From Bactrocera neohumeralis (taxonomy: Eukaryota; Arthropoda; Insecta; Diptera; Tephritidae), in contig NC_065922.1 in the NCBI RefSeq assembly GCF_024586455.1, forward strand, positions 35,584,089 through 35,648,088: a stretch of 64,000 bases of DNA. Direction: 5' to 3'. The notes beneath the pieces were generated by a model. The model did no database searches and had not been told where the DNA came from. It saw only the letters and a list, made by a program, of their open reading frames with translations. Positions 12,532 through 23,499 of this stretch are shown here, piece after piece; position 1 is the first letter of the stretch, and every line of letters begins with the position of its first letter. The position numbers and the translations under genes were made by a program.

Positions 12532-13170
12532 ATAAAGTGCAAGATGGTTAGGTGAATAGATTTTTGGATGGCTATTTGTCAAAGTCTCATAGTCAAACGC
12601 GACATGATGAAATCGCAAACCCTACTGAAAACACCGACAAAATTTTACACAATTCCGTTAACAAACATGGCAGCAAGACTTGTGAAAATCACGTCGTCAT
12701 TTTTGTTAGACGATGCTCAAGGTACGCAGATAACACGTGTGAGCACTTCAGTACCTATTGCCGACTTTGCTGTCTAATCAAATTTGACCCGGATTTTTTT
12801 TTATTGCGTGACGCATCGATACAGTTTTTCCCAGATTGATTTCATTTTTTACTTTTCTTTGAAGTGTGATCTCCATATGTCAAATAGTGTGTGTCTACCA
12901 GCTGTTTGCTTACGACAGTTTGCTTGGCGATTTTGTTTTTGGAAAGGCCATGGTTTTGGATGATTGCAAGGGGTTTGCTTAAAATTTTGTGTTCCCATTG
13001 GAATCACGGCTTCGGAATTGTTGAAAATATTTTAGAAGTGTTTTGGGGAATCTATTTCGTCACTAAACAAAAGTATTTGAGTAACACAAACCATTCACCG
13101 AAGGTTGCGAAATCATCGAGAACCAGCCTTATGGAAGTTATACATTCACCTCTGTTAATGACGGTAAAAA
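12532..13170. other. No recognised gene
   Basis: Overlapping short frames at 12552-13190 do not resemble known proteins. The stretch may be old transposon DNA between two recognisable scraps. Confidence 0.45.
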
Positions 13171-13174
13171 GCTT

Positions 13175-13300
13175 AGAGAACTGTGCGTGAAAGCTGTCGT
13201 GTTGACATCAGAGAGATAGTAGAGAACCTCAACGTCCTTTATGGCTCGAATCAACACATTTTGGTTAGTAGTTTGGTAAACTCGTACCAAAAAACGGGTA
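13175..13300 (+). mobile_element. Mariner N-terminal scrap
   Basis: One frame reads IREIVENLNVLYGSNQHILVSSL near 13205-13275. This matches the mariner helix-turn-helix pattern of a regulatory helix followed by S-x-Q-H-I-L. No TIR or catalytic block is visible nearby, so only a fragment survives. Confidence 0.45.
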
Positions 13301-13629
13301 TTTGTTTAAAATACGACTTCACGTAAAGGTCGGAAAGGAATCCAACGTGGTGGAGGACCCTGAAACACCAATCGTATCTAACCAGATTTAACCCATTTTT
13401 TTTACAAAGGCATACCATCATAGGAGGCTGGAAAATGTGTAGGAGTTCACGCAAGTAAGGAAAGTTCTCTGAGCGCCACCCATTGGCAGTGACCAGAATC
13501 GATTCTTTACATATGACTCAAGAAGCTCACGACTTCCGGTCTTAGACTGAGTATCCTCTGGGTAACCAAAAAACATCTGTTTAAGGGCGACTTTAGTGAG
13601 AAGGCGAAACTTCCGCCATGTAAAAAATT

Positions 13630-13873
13630 TCATAAAATAATTCGAGCTGCAGATCTGAACAGTGAAGGTATGTATAACCTTCTGTAAGAGCCTACAACTG
13701 ATGGCGTATGCCTATGACATCGTTACCAACCGCGCCGTTGGTTCTGCTTTCTCGAGCTTTGACAAAGAAGCGAAGCAATTGGGACTGGTAGTGTACGAGA
13801 GCAAGACGAAATATCTTCTCAAACAAACAGTCGTCGCATGCGCAACTAGGTACCTACGTCACTGTCGATAGTC
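13630..13873 (+). mobile_element. Reverse-transcriptase fragment with YAYD in place of YADD
   Basis: One frame reads LQLMAYAYDIVTNRAVGSAFSSFDKEAKQLGLVVYESKTKYLL. This is the palm motif of a non-LTR reverse transcriptase and the helix after it. The second position of the catalytic pair, normally YADD, reads YAYD, so activity is lost. The upstream fingers and downstream thumb are not present. It may come from the same family as the RT remnant at 53.2-54.0 kb, which carries the complementary upstream part. Confidence 0.65.
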
Positions 13874-14725
13874 ATTATTTTTTGGGCGTTAGTTGAAATA
13901 GCTTTAGGGCATTATTTGACGATTTAGGTTTAACGGTTTAAAATATATGTTCATTAATCCATTTAATCCATGGCATGGTTCTACCCAATTTTTAATGTTT
14001 TTTTTATCTCACAAGTGCCTCACGTTACTGTGACCCCTTGTATTATTATATTGTATTTAATTTACTGCCTAGTTATGACAATCAATTTAGATCTTCCCTT
14101 CCTTAGTGATTTCTGACTTTCCGATTGATTTTATACCAAATGTGCATTATGTACAAATGAAATCGGTTTAAATCTTGCTCAAACCATATACGATGTCTGT
14201 GAACTCCAGAAAATATTTTACCTCCTTACAAATTTTCTCAGTATACAATGTTGGGCTGAACTCGAGTTTAGCCTTTCTCTATTTATTATTGTTCCCATTT
14301 GTTTTGGATCCAACAAATATTAAAATTTGTAATATTTTTCGTAGCCTTTTAGGCGTTTTGAGACTCGCTTGAAGTATGTCCAGATGTTTTGACAACTGAC
14401 TTTTACGAGATTACGCTAAAATTAACCACTGAAACATGGTGATCCCTTTAGAGATATGTTTAGTTATCAGTTATATGAAAAAAAATGTTGAAACACTGAT
14501 ATATTCAAGTCACGTGAGTGATCCTTAGAAACTATTTTGAAATAAGAGTTCTTTGGTACAGCGTGGTTTTTGAGTATTTCGGACGCTCTGATCTGGGGAA
14601 ATTGTCTTAAATTTAAATTTTTCGCATACAATAAAATTTATTCATTTGAAAATATAAATCAATTTACTTATTATCATCTTTTAAAACATTGCAAAAAAAA
14701 TTAGAGTAACGTGTTTTGGCGAGGC
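13874..14725. other. AT-rich DNA upstream of the homeodomain-like gene
   Basis: No repeat or coding segment is recognised. It would contain any distal promoter of the gene at 14830. Confidence 0.5.
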
Positions 14726-14732
14726 TATAAAG
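14726..14732 (+). promoter_or_regulatory. Candidate TATA box
   Basis: TATAAAG lies 98-104 bp before the first possible start codon of the homeodomain-like gene and 161-167 bp before the better second one. Transcription would start near 14757, leaving a short leader. In AT-rich DNA such a motif is common, so this is only positional support. Confidence 0.3.
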
Positions 14733-14829
14733 TGAATCAGACATTGTCCGAAAATAATTGTAGTACAGCCGCTTTTGAGCAAGGAGCATATGTTCTACTG
14801 AGCGAAACAAAAGTTATAGAGACAGGTTT

Positions 14830-15477
14830 ATGTTGAACTTTAGGGCGATTAACTTTACTTTGAAAAATTTATATGAATTCGTTTCCCAGAAAATGTTTCA
14901 ACAAATATTAAATGCTATGGCCAAGTTTGGAGCTCCAAGTACATCAAGGCGCCGGCCTCGCAATTATCCACTAAAGCTAAAGCTGTATTGTTTACAGAGG
15001 CAGTTCGAGTCCAACCCCTATCCAGATATAATTAGTATGAAGGCGACGGCGATTTCCTTAGGCCTTAGCGAATCTGTCGTATATGATTATTTCTGCATTA
15101 GCCACCGAGAACGTGCACCCTCAATGGCGGTCCCTTATTGCCAAATGCCGAGAGCTATTTGCGACATTTCGTGCAGGGCTGAAGAAACTAAAGTGCCCTC
15201 GAAAAGCAAACGGGATTTTTTAATAGAATTACTAAAGCTTAATGAACTGTACGACAGGGAAACAATCGAACGAGCTGACAATTTATGTTGGGATCCGGAT
15301 ATTGACTTAAGTTTTCTGGAACCTGAAGTCGCCGCCGCCGCTAACAATGTGCTTTCGAATGATTTTTTAGATGTTAATTTATTAAGACCCACATTAGAGT
15401 TCATTAATCCTAAAAATTGTGCTTTGGTGAATTTTAAAAATGGTGGAGATTGCTGCAGCATAAGTCGGCGCTGTTGA
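14830..15477 (+). CDS. Diverged homeodomain-like protein
   Basis: This is an intact 215-codon frame, the longest in the window and the only one that looks like a host gene. Residues 40-97 align with a homeodomain of the paired-like class: RR at positions 1-3, R5 (R44), L16 (L55), F20 (F59), NPYPDI at 62-67, LGLSES at 77-82, V45 (V84) and F49 (F88). The recognition helix is degraded: position 48 is Tyr87 instead of Trp, 50 is Cys89, 51 is Ile90 instead of the nearly invariant Asn, and 53 is His92 instead of Arg. Ordinary homeobox DNA binding is therefore doubtful. Residues 120-145 are basic then leucine-rich; 145-190 are acidic (WDPDIDLSFLEPE). No intron is needed. ATG 14830 has a poor context; ATG 14893 (Met22), with A at -3, is better. 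ATTAAA at 15584-15589 is a possible poly(A) signal. It could be a fast-evolving duplicate, a retrocopy or a young pseudogene. I do not recognise an orthologue. Confidence 0.65.
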   Translation: MLNFRAINFTLKNLYEFVSQKMFQQILNAMAKFGAPSTSRRRPRNYPLKLKLYCLQRQFESNPYPDIISMKATAISLGLSESVVYDYFCISHRERAPSMAVPYCQMPRAICDISCRAEETKVPSKSKRDFLIELLKLNELYDRETIERADNLCWDPDIDLSFLEPEVAAAANNVLSNDFLDVNLLRPTLEFINPKNCALVNFKNGGDCCSISRRC

Positions 15478-15781
15478 TCATGATTTTACTTAGTCGAAGT
15501 AATAAGTTATTAATTTTTATAATTATTTTCATGTATTATAAATTTAAATAATGTAGCGTACTGACATTAGGCAATATGTAAATATTAAAAATGTTAATGC
15601 TAGAATTATGTGCCAAAAAATATTTAAATTCTTATTGGACCATTATTACTAATTCATAATACAAAATATTCCTAAGATATTTAGAAATTACCCACGTGGA
15701 TTCTCCGAGTATCGCTAAAAATGTAGCACAGCATTAGCTCTGCTCAATGTAGCTTTCCTGAGTATTATTAAAAAAAGAAAG
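15478..15781. other. Possible 3' region of the homeodomain-like gene
   Basis: This is AT-rich and non-coding. ATTAAA occurs at 15584-15589 and again at 15767-15772; either could serve as a poly(A) signal. Confidence 0.35.
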
Positions 15782-15836
15782 AAAACGTTGCCTACAATTA
15801 GGCAAAGCTGCCTCGCCTAATTGTAGGCAACGTTTT
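15782..15836. repeat. Perfect 22-bp inverted repeat (hairpin)
   Basis: The arms 15782-15803 and 15815-15836 are exact reverse complements around an 11-nt loop at 15804-15814. Each arm contains CGTTGCCTACAATTAGGC or its complement. It lies about 300 bp after the stop codon of the homeodomain-like gene. It could be a hairpin precursor RNA, the core of a small palindromic element or a 3' processing structure; the sequence does not decide. Confidence 0.85.
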
Positions 15837-16869
15837 GTCCGTTTAACTTAAACACTCGGCAATGTAGCCTACATTTTGGGTGATGTTAACTAGTGTATGT
15901 AATAAAAACCAAAATAAATTTAAAAATAAATAAATAACAAAAATAAATTAACATTTTATTTTGATCGCTGTGGGCTGCTATGAACGTAGTAATTTTTACC
16001 AACGTCAAGAAAATCCTGAAATATTTTATAGCACCCCTAGTAACGTAATTAAGTTCTGCCGACAATTGTTTGTAATCGCTGCGAGGATAACCTTTATGGG
16101 TTATGGGAAAATTATTGTACGTAGATGTAAGAAAAGTTGAGAAACTATGAGAATACAGTTCTAAATCCGTGTTGCGATAGTGGAGAGATACTTCCTGCAT
16201 TAAATATATTTTTTATAATATTTCATCTGCGTTGGGTATGGTTATGTGGTATATGGTATATCTCCTTTATTCCGGACTATTAGTTTACGAAAGCTCTTTT
16301 CTTGGTCTGTGTTTCGTAACCTAAAAAGCTTTGAAAGAGTTCTATAATGACCTTGCTCGTTTATACGCTGGGCTGTTGATTAGAATAAGGAAAATTAAAT
16401 GTTGAAAAACACGATTACCTATATTTACGGATGGAAATATAAGTTTTTTTTTGTGAATACAGGGTCTACCAACAAGAACGACGTGATGTTAGGATTAAAC
16501 GAAACACTTAGTTTTGGTGAAAATGGGTTCCGTTTCTTTTTCTGTTTTAGTTAAAATGGTAAGTGCGTGTCATTTATAATAATAATAATGGCATCTCTTG
16601 ACTCATTTCGAAAGAAATAAGTTCCGATGATGCCTTCATACCACTATCAGCACTCAAGAGTAAATTTTTGGGGAAGCAATTGTGTTTGCTGCACCACACA
16701 AAGATTTGACTCACTAGAATTACCGCCTGCTCGTCTGTATATGTATGTATGTAGGATGCTGTTTTTATCTATGTCTTACAGTAACTTAATTTTAATATTC
16801 TTTTTGACAAAAAGAAATAGAATTAAATTGCGAACATTTTCATTATTTATTATTTTTTTACATCCTTCG
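15837..16869. other. No recognised gene
   Basis: A 104-codon minus-strand frame ends at 15886 and starts at 16200, but it shows no family motif. A TGTA-type run lies near 16738-16755. The rest is AT-rich. Confidence 0.45.
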
Positions 16870-16874
16870 ACGGT

Positions 16875-17640
16875 GTATTAACTCAGCAACATTACATTGA
16901 TGAACTTAATTCAATTATCGACGATAGGCTTCATCAAGGACTACTGTTTATCGATGGTTTGGTGATTTCCATCGAGATCATAGATCACTTCAAGACGAAT
17001 TTCGGGAAGATCAATCAAAATCAGTTGTTGTTCCGGAAACTATTGATGCCGTGCAAACTGATATTGCGAGATAGTCATGTGACCTATCGTCAGATTGAGA
17101 CAACCATAGGCATTAGTGAGACTAGCATACATTCAATATTGTATGAACATTTAATTTTAGAAAACATTTTTTTCACGTGGAATCCCACAAAATTTGTTGA
17201 TCGCTCAAGATGAGTAAAATCCAACAAAATGTGTTCGGGCGCGAAGCACTTCCAGGAAATAAGTAGTTGTCTGTTTGGTGGGAAAACTGAACATATCGCT
17301 AGTATACGACTAGAAGAACGAAGAACAGTGAATTCTTTGTGATACGCAACTACCTGTTTGCCATTTCTCTTCCAAGAAATCATGAAAACTAACCACCGAA
17401 TATGGATCTCTAATCACCACGATAAGGCTAGCTCTGAAACATCGACTGAAACAACTGGATTTTTTAGCATTCAAATCATCGATTTGGTGTGTCATTCCCA
17501 TTAGTCCTGACTTGGAACCGAATGACTTTCTTTCGACACCTGAAGAGGCGGTTGATGCGTTCAAAACGCATGTGTTTGGTTCAAACACATACAAAAACGG
17601 GTAGATCTTAATGGAGAATATTTTGAAAAAGAATAAAGTT
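16875..17640 (+). mobile_element. Mariner transposase remnant
   Basis: The N-terminal helix-turn-helix reads DSHVTYRQIETTIGISETSIHSILYEHL near 17060-17150. Then come CSGAKHF..SSCLFGGKTEHIASIRLEERRTVNS at 17225-17335 and, after degraded sequence, LGTE-DLS near the PDLAPND position (17508-17530). EEAVDAFKTHVF follows, then a C-terminus VDLNGEYFEK at 17600-17630. The three catalytic blocks are broken by stops and frameshifts. This type is often annotated SETMAR-like in insects. No TIR pair was found. Confidence 0.82.
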
Positions 17641-17689
17641 TTTCGAGGGTTAGAATTTGTTTTGTTCTCGAATCCCGAAACATGAAAGG

Positions 17690-17945
17690 CAACCTGAGTA
17701 GTAGTCCCTCAGCCTTGGACATATCGTCCTTTTCTCCCCAAGAACCTACTCATTTATCGGAATCACCGACATCGGACCAATATTGCTGCTATACAAACTG
17801 AACGAGCGAGAATTAAGTGCGTGTATGGTTAGCTTTTTCTTTTGACAAGATTTTCATGAAACTCACCGATCCAAATCAAGTACTGCGACCGAAACTAACG
17901 TTTTTTTTTTTTGTTTTTTTAAATAAGAAACTCTTTTCCTACTTT
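17690..17945 (-). repeat. Fragment of the ACTTCGGTTGCACCGAAG repeat family
   Basis: The reverse complement follows the middle of the copies at 38.4 and 52.2 kb: GACATATCGTCCTTTTCTCC, a CTCATTTATCGGAATCACCG block and CTATACAAACTGAACGA. Both ends are missing, and the element runs into a T-rich stretch at 17900. Confidence 0.6.
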
Positions 17946-18330
17946 TTGCAGCAGTAATCATGTGAAATGCCCTGCAAAGTGCTCCGGAGTGAATTACCAG
18001 CCTGTGAAGTATTTAAATAGCTAGAAAGCAATTTCGCTGAAGGGCGCATTTAAGTGTGCTTATATATATTAATATATGTATATATGTATATAATATTATA
18101 TATACTATGTATATATATACATTTTCTCATGGACCGATGTAATGCCAGCGCACACTTATGTGTAATTATGTGTATTACGTAACATTCATTGTAAGTATCG
18201 CCCGATGTATGTGTGTGTATTAAAAGCAGCAACGCGGTTACACGCATCACTGCAATGGCACTTAAACTATGCAGTTGCCCTACAGCGATCCAACTGTTTT
18301 AGCTGTCATTCCTCTACCCAATCACGCACT

Positions 18331-18363
<33 letters not shown>

Positions 18364-18792
18364 GCATGGGAACTAAAACAATATACTGCTACTTTGTTGC
18401 CATTCACCGGCCAGAGTAATTGTGTGGCATGTGCGAGCCATTGGTTGGTTAAAAGGTTTCACACCTCGACTCTTGACCGCCTGTGCCACTGGTTTGTCAC
18501 TGCTGCTTTACGCTCACTCAAGCATACACGGGCGAAACTCATTGATTTTTATGTACCGTAGCGTTACGGCGTTGCAGTGGCACATCACAATTATTACTAT
18601 GTCATCCACAACTCTAAATTTCTATTTGAAAATTAAATTGAATATATGTTTGTAGTAATTTGAGCTGCTGGGGGCGATAGTTTGCCACGCTTAGATGAAG
18701 AAATAAAATTAAATCGCGTTTTAAAAATACTTTTTATTTGAAAGTATAATATTTATGAAGTTTTAAGGATATACTCGTACATTTGTTTGCTG
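17946..18792. other. Microsatellite-bearing non-coding DNA
   Basis: TA-rich runs lie at about 18059-18120 and (TA)n followed by (TGTA)n at 18331-18365. The frames spanning 18205-18655 read through these repeats and are not credible genes. Confidence 0.5.
18331..18365 (+). repeat. TA/TGTA microsatellite
   Basis: This is a pure TA run that grades into TGTA units. Confidence 0.9.
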
Positions 18793-19260
18793 ATTATACC
18801 CTGAGAAGTTGATCACCTATAATGAATGAATGTATAAATGATCTGCTGATGAGCTGAGTCGATTTAGCCAAGTCCGTCTGTCTGTTTGTCTGTATATATG
18901 CGAATTAGTCCCTAAGTTTTTGAGACATTGATCTAAAAAATTTCACACTTCCATTTTTCACCAAGACTTTTCATTTGCCGGATACGTCGATGTCCGACCA
19001 CTAAGCCTATAGCTGCCATACAAAGATACCGATAAAACTCAAGTTCCTGAATGGAAAAATTTCCTTCTTGAGCGGCATTTTTTTTCCTAATAATTTTAAA
19101 ATACATATCTCACAAACCATTAAAAATGTATATCAAGCGAATTTGCTAAGGACATATTCTACAAACTGTTAAAAAGCCTCAAATGAGCCGCCTTCAAGTG
19201 AAATCCTGTATGTCAATAACAACTTCACCAATTTCAATTGTTTTGCATTATCCCGACATT
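18793..19260 (-). repeat. Degraded copy of the ACTTCGGTTGCACCGAAG repeat family
   Basis: The stretch starts near ATTATACCCTGAGAAG and keeps GAGCTGAGTCGATTTAGCCA and GTCTGTCTGTTTGTCTGTAT, both landmarks of the family's CAGACGG-side end. It then follows the reverse complement of the 52.2 kb copy loosely. Confidence 0.6.
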
Positions 19261-19379
19261 TAAGATCTCACTATGGTATGTCAAAACTTTTAATTCCAAC
19301 TGATTATTCTACTTTGCTGTATATACATATAAATAGGGAGTGTATGACGATATCGAAATATAATATATCTCTTAGATAT

Positions 19380-19515
19380 GTTATCTCACGCCTAAAAATT
19401 GTCAAAATCGTAACCATAAAACACAATCCCTAATTTCTGAATCTGAGGACCTCAGTGCCTATGTTCAACATTTTCCTGAAAATATCGGTCAATATGTGTC
19501 AACTCCGATTGTAGG
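19380..19515 (-). repeat. Fragment of the interspersed family at 62.8-63.4 kb
   Basis: The block ATATCGGTCAATATGTGT with its upstream neighbour resembles 62920-62995. Confidence 0.5.
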
Positions 19516-19529
19516 GAAGCGATGTTAGA

Positions 19530-20105
19530 CTTGAGTTCGCTGACCGTGCGCTGCAGACTGGTAAATGGATGTCCAGACTTCTTATCTCTATTTTATTATA
19601 ATTAGACTGGTTTTGGTGCCTGACCGCAGCGGTATTGCAGAAAATTGTCAGGCTGATGTGCTTCTTAGGACAGGTATTTAAGTCTCAGGAGCCTAGGAGC
19701 TCCGTTAGCTTCTTGTGGTTCATTTTCAGACAGCAGCTGTGCAGTCGCAAGGTTCTTTTGGTACAGGGTATATCGCAAGTGCTCTAGGGAACTCTACGCC
19801 CTCCGCAAGGTCTATCTTTCAATAGTTGTAGCCTTTCTAAGTGGACACTGTCTGATCGGTATTCTTGCAAAAAGATTGAATATCTTACCGCATGCCGGCG
19901 CATCAGCTTATCTGTCATATGCTGAGATATAATCATCAAGAAAAATAAACCTCGGATTTCATGCTTTTAGACATGCACGTGATATAGCAGAAAAATAAAT
20001 ACCCTACCTAAGTAGATATGTGACAGGTTCAGGGTAGTTTTGCTGATAGCTGTTATCCAACTACAGCCTAAGTGTGATCCCCGCATTGCTAACCTAACTT
20101 GGGTG
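19530..20105 (+). mobile_element. RNase-H-bearing LINE 3' fragment
   Basis: One frame reads LVPDRSGIAENCQADVLLRTG at 19612-19675. This is the end of an RNase H domain (normally a PGHSGIxGNxxADELAR pattern). A degraded C-terminal zinc-finger region follows, and the tail ends at GCTAACCTAACTT near 20100. The block at 19720-19780 is almost identical to the reverse complement of 50565-50645, so both belong to one family. It is truncated at the 5' side and full of stops. Confidence 0.72.
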
Positions 20106-20244
20106 AAGTTTTCCTCATATATCACACAATGGTAAGACCGTTTTCACGATAACTCATTCGTCGAAATACTTTTCTTCTACGTTGACATCACTTTCAGTGA
20201 AATATGTGTTAAATGTCATATCAAAATAATCATTAATGTTTAGT

Positions 20245-21105
20245 TTACGTTTGCCTTTCTAAAGTACATAAAGTACATTCGGGGATTTTTTTCGATGAGT
20301 TTCATTAAATTTTTATGCGGAATCAAATTTCTGGTACTGAAACGGCCAGAATGTTGGAAAAGCCCTTGGTTATAAATGTTTAATTCGAGCATTTTGATTG
20401 ATACAAATAATTCAAAGAGGGTCGAGAATGTGTTGACAAAAAACCACGTCGAGGACGGCCATCAACATAAACAGATGATCTACACGTCCATAAAATAAAG
20501 GAATTGAGCTTGAGGACCTACGATTAATAGTCAGAGACCTTACTGGCATCGTTGGAATATCGGAAGGATCAGTGAAAATCATTTTCGAAGATCATTTGGG
20601 CTTAAGAAAAGTGAAAGCAAGATTGGTTCCAGTAACACTAAATTTCGTCGAAAAACAGGGTGGCATTAACGTCTGTGAAACAATGCTTTCCGACTACCAG
20701 GATGTCATGAAACTTACTTGCAATGGGTCCTGGATCGATGCTTACGACCCAGAAGCAGACGAGCAATCGGCCGAATATCGTCCGTCGCAACCAATATCGT
20801 ACTATAACAACCGAATTCGCCTGATTTAGCTCCATATGATTTCTGGCTGTTATGCAAACTCAAACGACCGCTCCGGGGAAACCGTTCTGTGTCAATTGAT
20901 GACATTGAATGTGAATCGGTACGCGTAATGAAGGCTCTCATTGAACACTATTCCACAAACTGTTTCGAGAATTGGCGAAAACGTTGGCACAAATGTATTG
21001 AGGCCAAGGGGAATTCCTTTGAGGGAGACTACATAGATTGGGAAGAATAAAATCAGTATTTTAAATTAATGAGCAAAATCTTACTATTTTTTGTTCTTAG
21101 AGTAT
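20245..21105 (+). mobile_element. Mariner transposase remnant, family E copy 1
   Basis: The 5' end shares CTTTCTAAAGTACATAAAGT with the copy at 34.8 kb. A frame at 20572-20829 holds the helix-turn-helix end and linker (HLGLRKVKARLVP..LNFVEKQ, VCETMLSDYQDVMK). It continues into a first catalytic block altered from GDESWIYAYD to NGSWIDAYD. The sequence then jumps from the AEYR segment to SPDLAPYDFWLL at 20818-20862, so the second catalytic Asp block is deleted while the third Asp remains. The C-terminus reads FRENWRKRWHKCIEAKGNSFEGDYID-like. Neither copy can be active. Confidence 0.88.
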
Positions 21106-21627
21106 TAAATTTGTCTACTCTTCTTGTAGGCGTATCTCACTTGGTCTAATTGGTTTAGATATGATATAAAAATTATATTATATTGAGTTCAATTCTAATT
21201 TGTCTTCAACATAAGAAAGCTGAATGTGTGTTATTTCAATATTTTATACGTAGCATCAGCTAAATACAATAAATATATATATTTATATGTATATGCATAT
21301 GTATGTTGCCATTAATTTCAAAATGGATTCAATTCGGTGCAATTGAAATTTAAACGATTTCAATTATGTAAATGAACTCTTGACTGTGCAATTTTATATA
21401 TACGCTTAAATGTAATGTGATAAATGAATTAAAATAATTTTAAGCCAAATGAATTGCCACAATAAATGCTCTGTACATATCGTAGTCATATCGGTAATTA
21501 ATTAAGGCATTAGTGTATTGCCCTTTCCATTACTCACCCAGACACAATAGGTTACAAGTCGGAAATATTATTAAAATAAAATGATTTTTTGTGTGTTGAT
21601 ATACATATGTACATATATATATATATT
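21106..21627. other. AT-rich spacer with TA microsatellite
   Basis: No gene is seen. TA/CATA runs lie near 21270-21305 and 21600-21627. Confidence 0.6.
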
Positions 21628-22169
21628 TGGGTGTTTTTTTAACACTCTACAAAAGTGCTCTTTGCGACAAAGTCGAAACTCACAACGGCGAGGTTGTACG
21701 GGGCTCTAAACCTGATTTTTCCACGAAATTCGCATTTTTTTGTATATATCTCGTAAATGACAAGAGCTATAGAAAAAATGTGCATGACAAACTTGTAGGA
21801 AATTTTATTTGCTACAAAAGATCCAAGGTCAAAATCGCTATCTTTAATACTTCTGGAGATATTCGGCTTTTTAAGTAAGGCTGTATGGAATTTTCATAGA
21901 TTTTATATTATATATCATCTATGAAAATTCTCTAAAGTAGAATGTTCAATTCTGAGGAATATGTGTCTAACGTCAAAGCGATGCCATAAAATGCCTCTGA
22001 GCTATAGAAATTTAAAGATAAAAAATAGCGATTATCGTGTATTTTCTATGGAAAATTTTTACATGCCTTGGTCCAGTTCTTAATGTTAATATTAAGGGCT
22101 CAAATTTTCAGGGAATCCAAGGAAATTCATGATGGGATTGAAAAAAATTAATAGTTAAAAAAACACCCT
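21628..22169. mobile_element. Foldback/MITE-like element, copy 2
   Basis: It is bounded by GGGTGTTTTTTTAAC at 21629-21643 and its inverted copy ending AACACCCT at 22155-22169, so both ends are present. The left module (21645-21905) and right module (21915-22169) both recur in the copy at 1661-2263, with one module flipped. A smaller inverted pair, GAATTTTCATAGAT with ATCTATGAAAATTC, lies at 21890-21930 at the module junction. There is no coding capacity. Confidence 0.8.
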
Positions 22170-23499
22170 AATATATATATTTATAACATAAACATCCACA
22201 TATTTCTCTCCATCCAAATATGCGCCAGTATGCGGCAGTAGCTTGTTGTTATAAAGCAACATTTTCGTTTGCATAATTTATTGTGTCGCCCATTTTATGC
22301 CTCATTGACTCACGATATTAATATTAAATGAATTTATTGTCACCGCGACATTAACCCAACAATGGCGTGTGATTGTCTTCGGTCGAGTGAAGATAATTAT
22401 TCCGAATTTATGTCCATCTCTGTCTATGTGTGGTCATGGCTGCTCGCAATTGTGTTTGTGGACAATTATCTGTGTGGGTGCGCGTGTTTTTTTGTTTATT
22501 TACGCGCATATGTGTGTAATTCCATTAAAATTCCAAGGAGATTAATTAGCATAATTAAGAATCATTCATTAAGTTATGCCATTTGGAAGCACAAAGGAGC
22601 GACTCTTTGGCAAGAAGCCTGAAAATTGAATTTATTATTACCTTGCAAAGTTAGCGTAATTCGAAAGGGAATATTAGAGCAAATTTTAAGTGTTTTGTCG
22701 AGTTTGTTGGATAATTTATTAGTTTTTCAAGCTTGTTTTGAATGGGTTAATCGCAGTATTAATGTCTTGTGTCAAAACGCAATTAATAATTTATAATATT
22801 TAATTGATTCGCCATTGGGGTAATCTAGTCTAATCTAAGTATTAATATTTGTTGACCAATTGCTGTATTTCTCAAAAGATGTATTCATTGCATTTTATAT
22901 TTGTCTCTGAAAAATACAGGGTGCACACAAAATATGTAATAATAGGTATATTATAGATAAATCCATTATTATTGCATTAAGTTAAAGGGTTTATCTAACA
23001 TAGTTAGACTAATTCAATTTAGGTTAAATATGCAATGGTATATTTGATAACCTGTTGCCATTTTAAGCTAGTTTCCTTATGTCACCCTCATAGAAACTTT
23101 AGTGCCCATGACAATAAAATAGGAACATTCGATTCTCAAAAGTTTCTCTAGAGACGATTTTTTTACTAATACAAGTATATCATTCGGCATAGATAAAAGC
23201 AGACACTAACCATTTGCAAAGTGATTGCTTAGAAGCCTGACAGTTAAGCTCCCGAATGTTTTGGCATGCCACAATAGACGTGTGGCTTTACATTGTCCTT
23301 TTGGAACTCATTTTCCCTCCATCGATTTTGCTGGGCTTCTTCTTCTACAGAATTTAAAGTGTTTTAATAATCGCTGCTTCATTTAGAAAAATTTTTGACT
23401 CCATTGATCAGGTTGGACTATCTCCTGGAGGGAATCTGATGACAGCTATCTGGCGTTGAGGTAGATTTGTTTCGCAATCTGAATTGTCGTTGTTATTGC
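22170..23499. other. AT-rich DNA without a recognised gene
   Basis: A frame at 22362-22622 is hydrophobic and without motifs; I treat it as chance. Nothing else is recognised. Confidence 0.5.

Noticed and set aside
12891..13190. 99-codon plus-strand frame
   Set aside because: It has no recognisable domain and sits among transposon scraps.
15135..15461. 108-codon minus-strand frame
   Set aside because: It is an antisense shadow of the homeodomain-like gene.
15886..16200. 104-codon minus-strand frame near the hairpin
   Set aside because: There is no family motif; the C-terminal part is low-complexity Phe/Ile/Lys. It could be reconsidered if conserved elsewhere.
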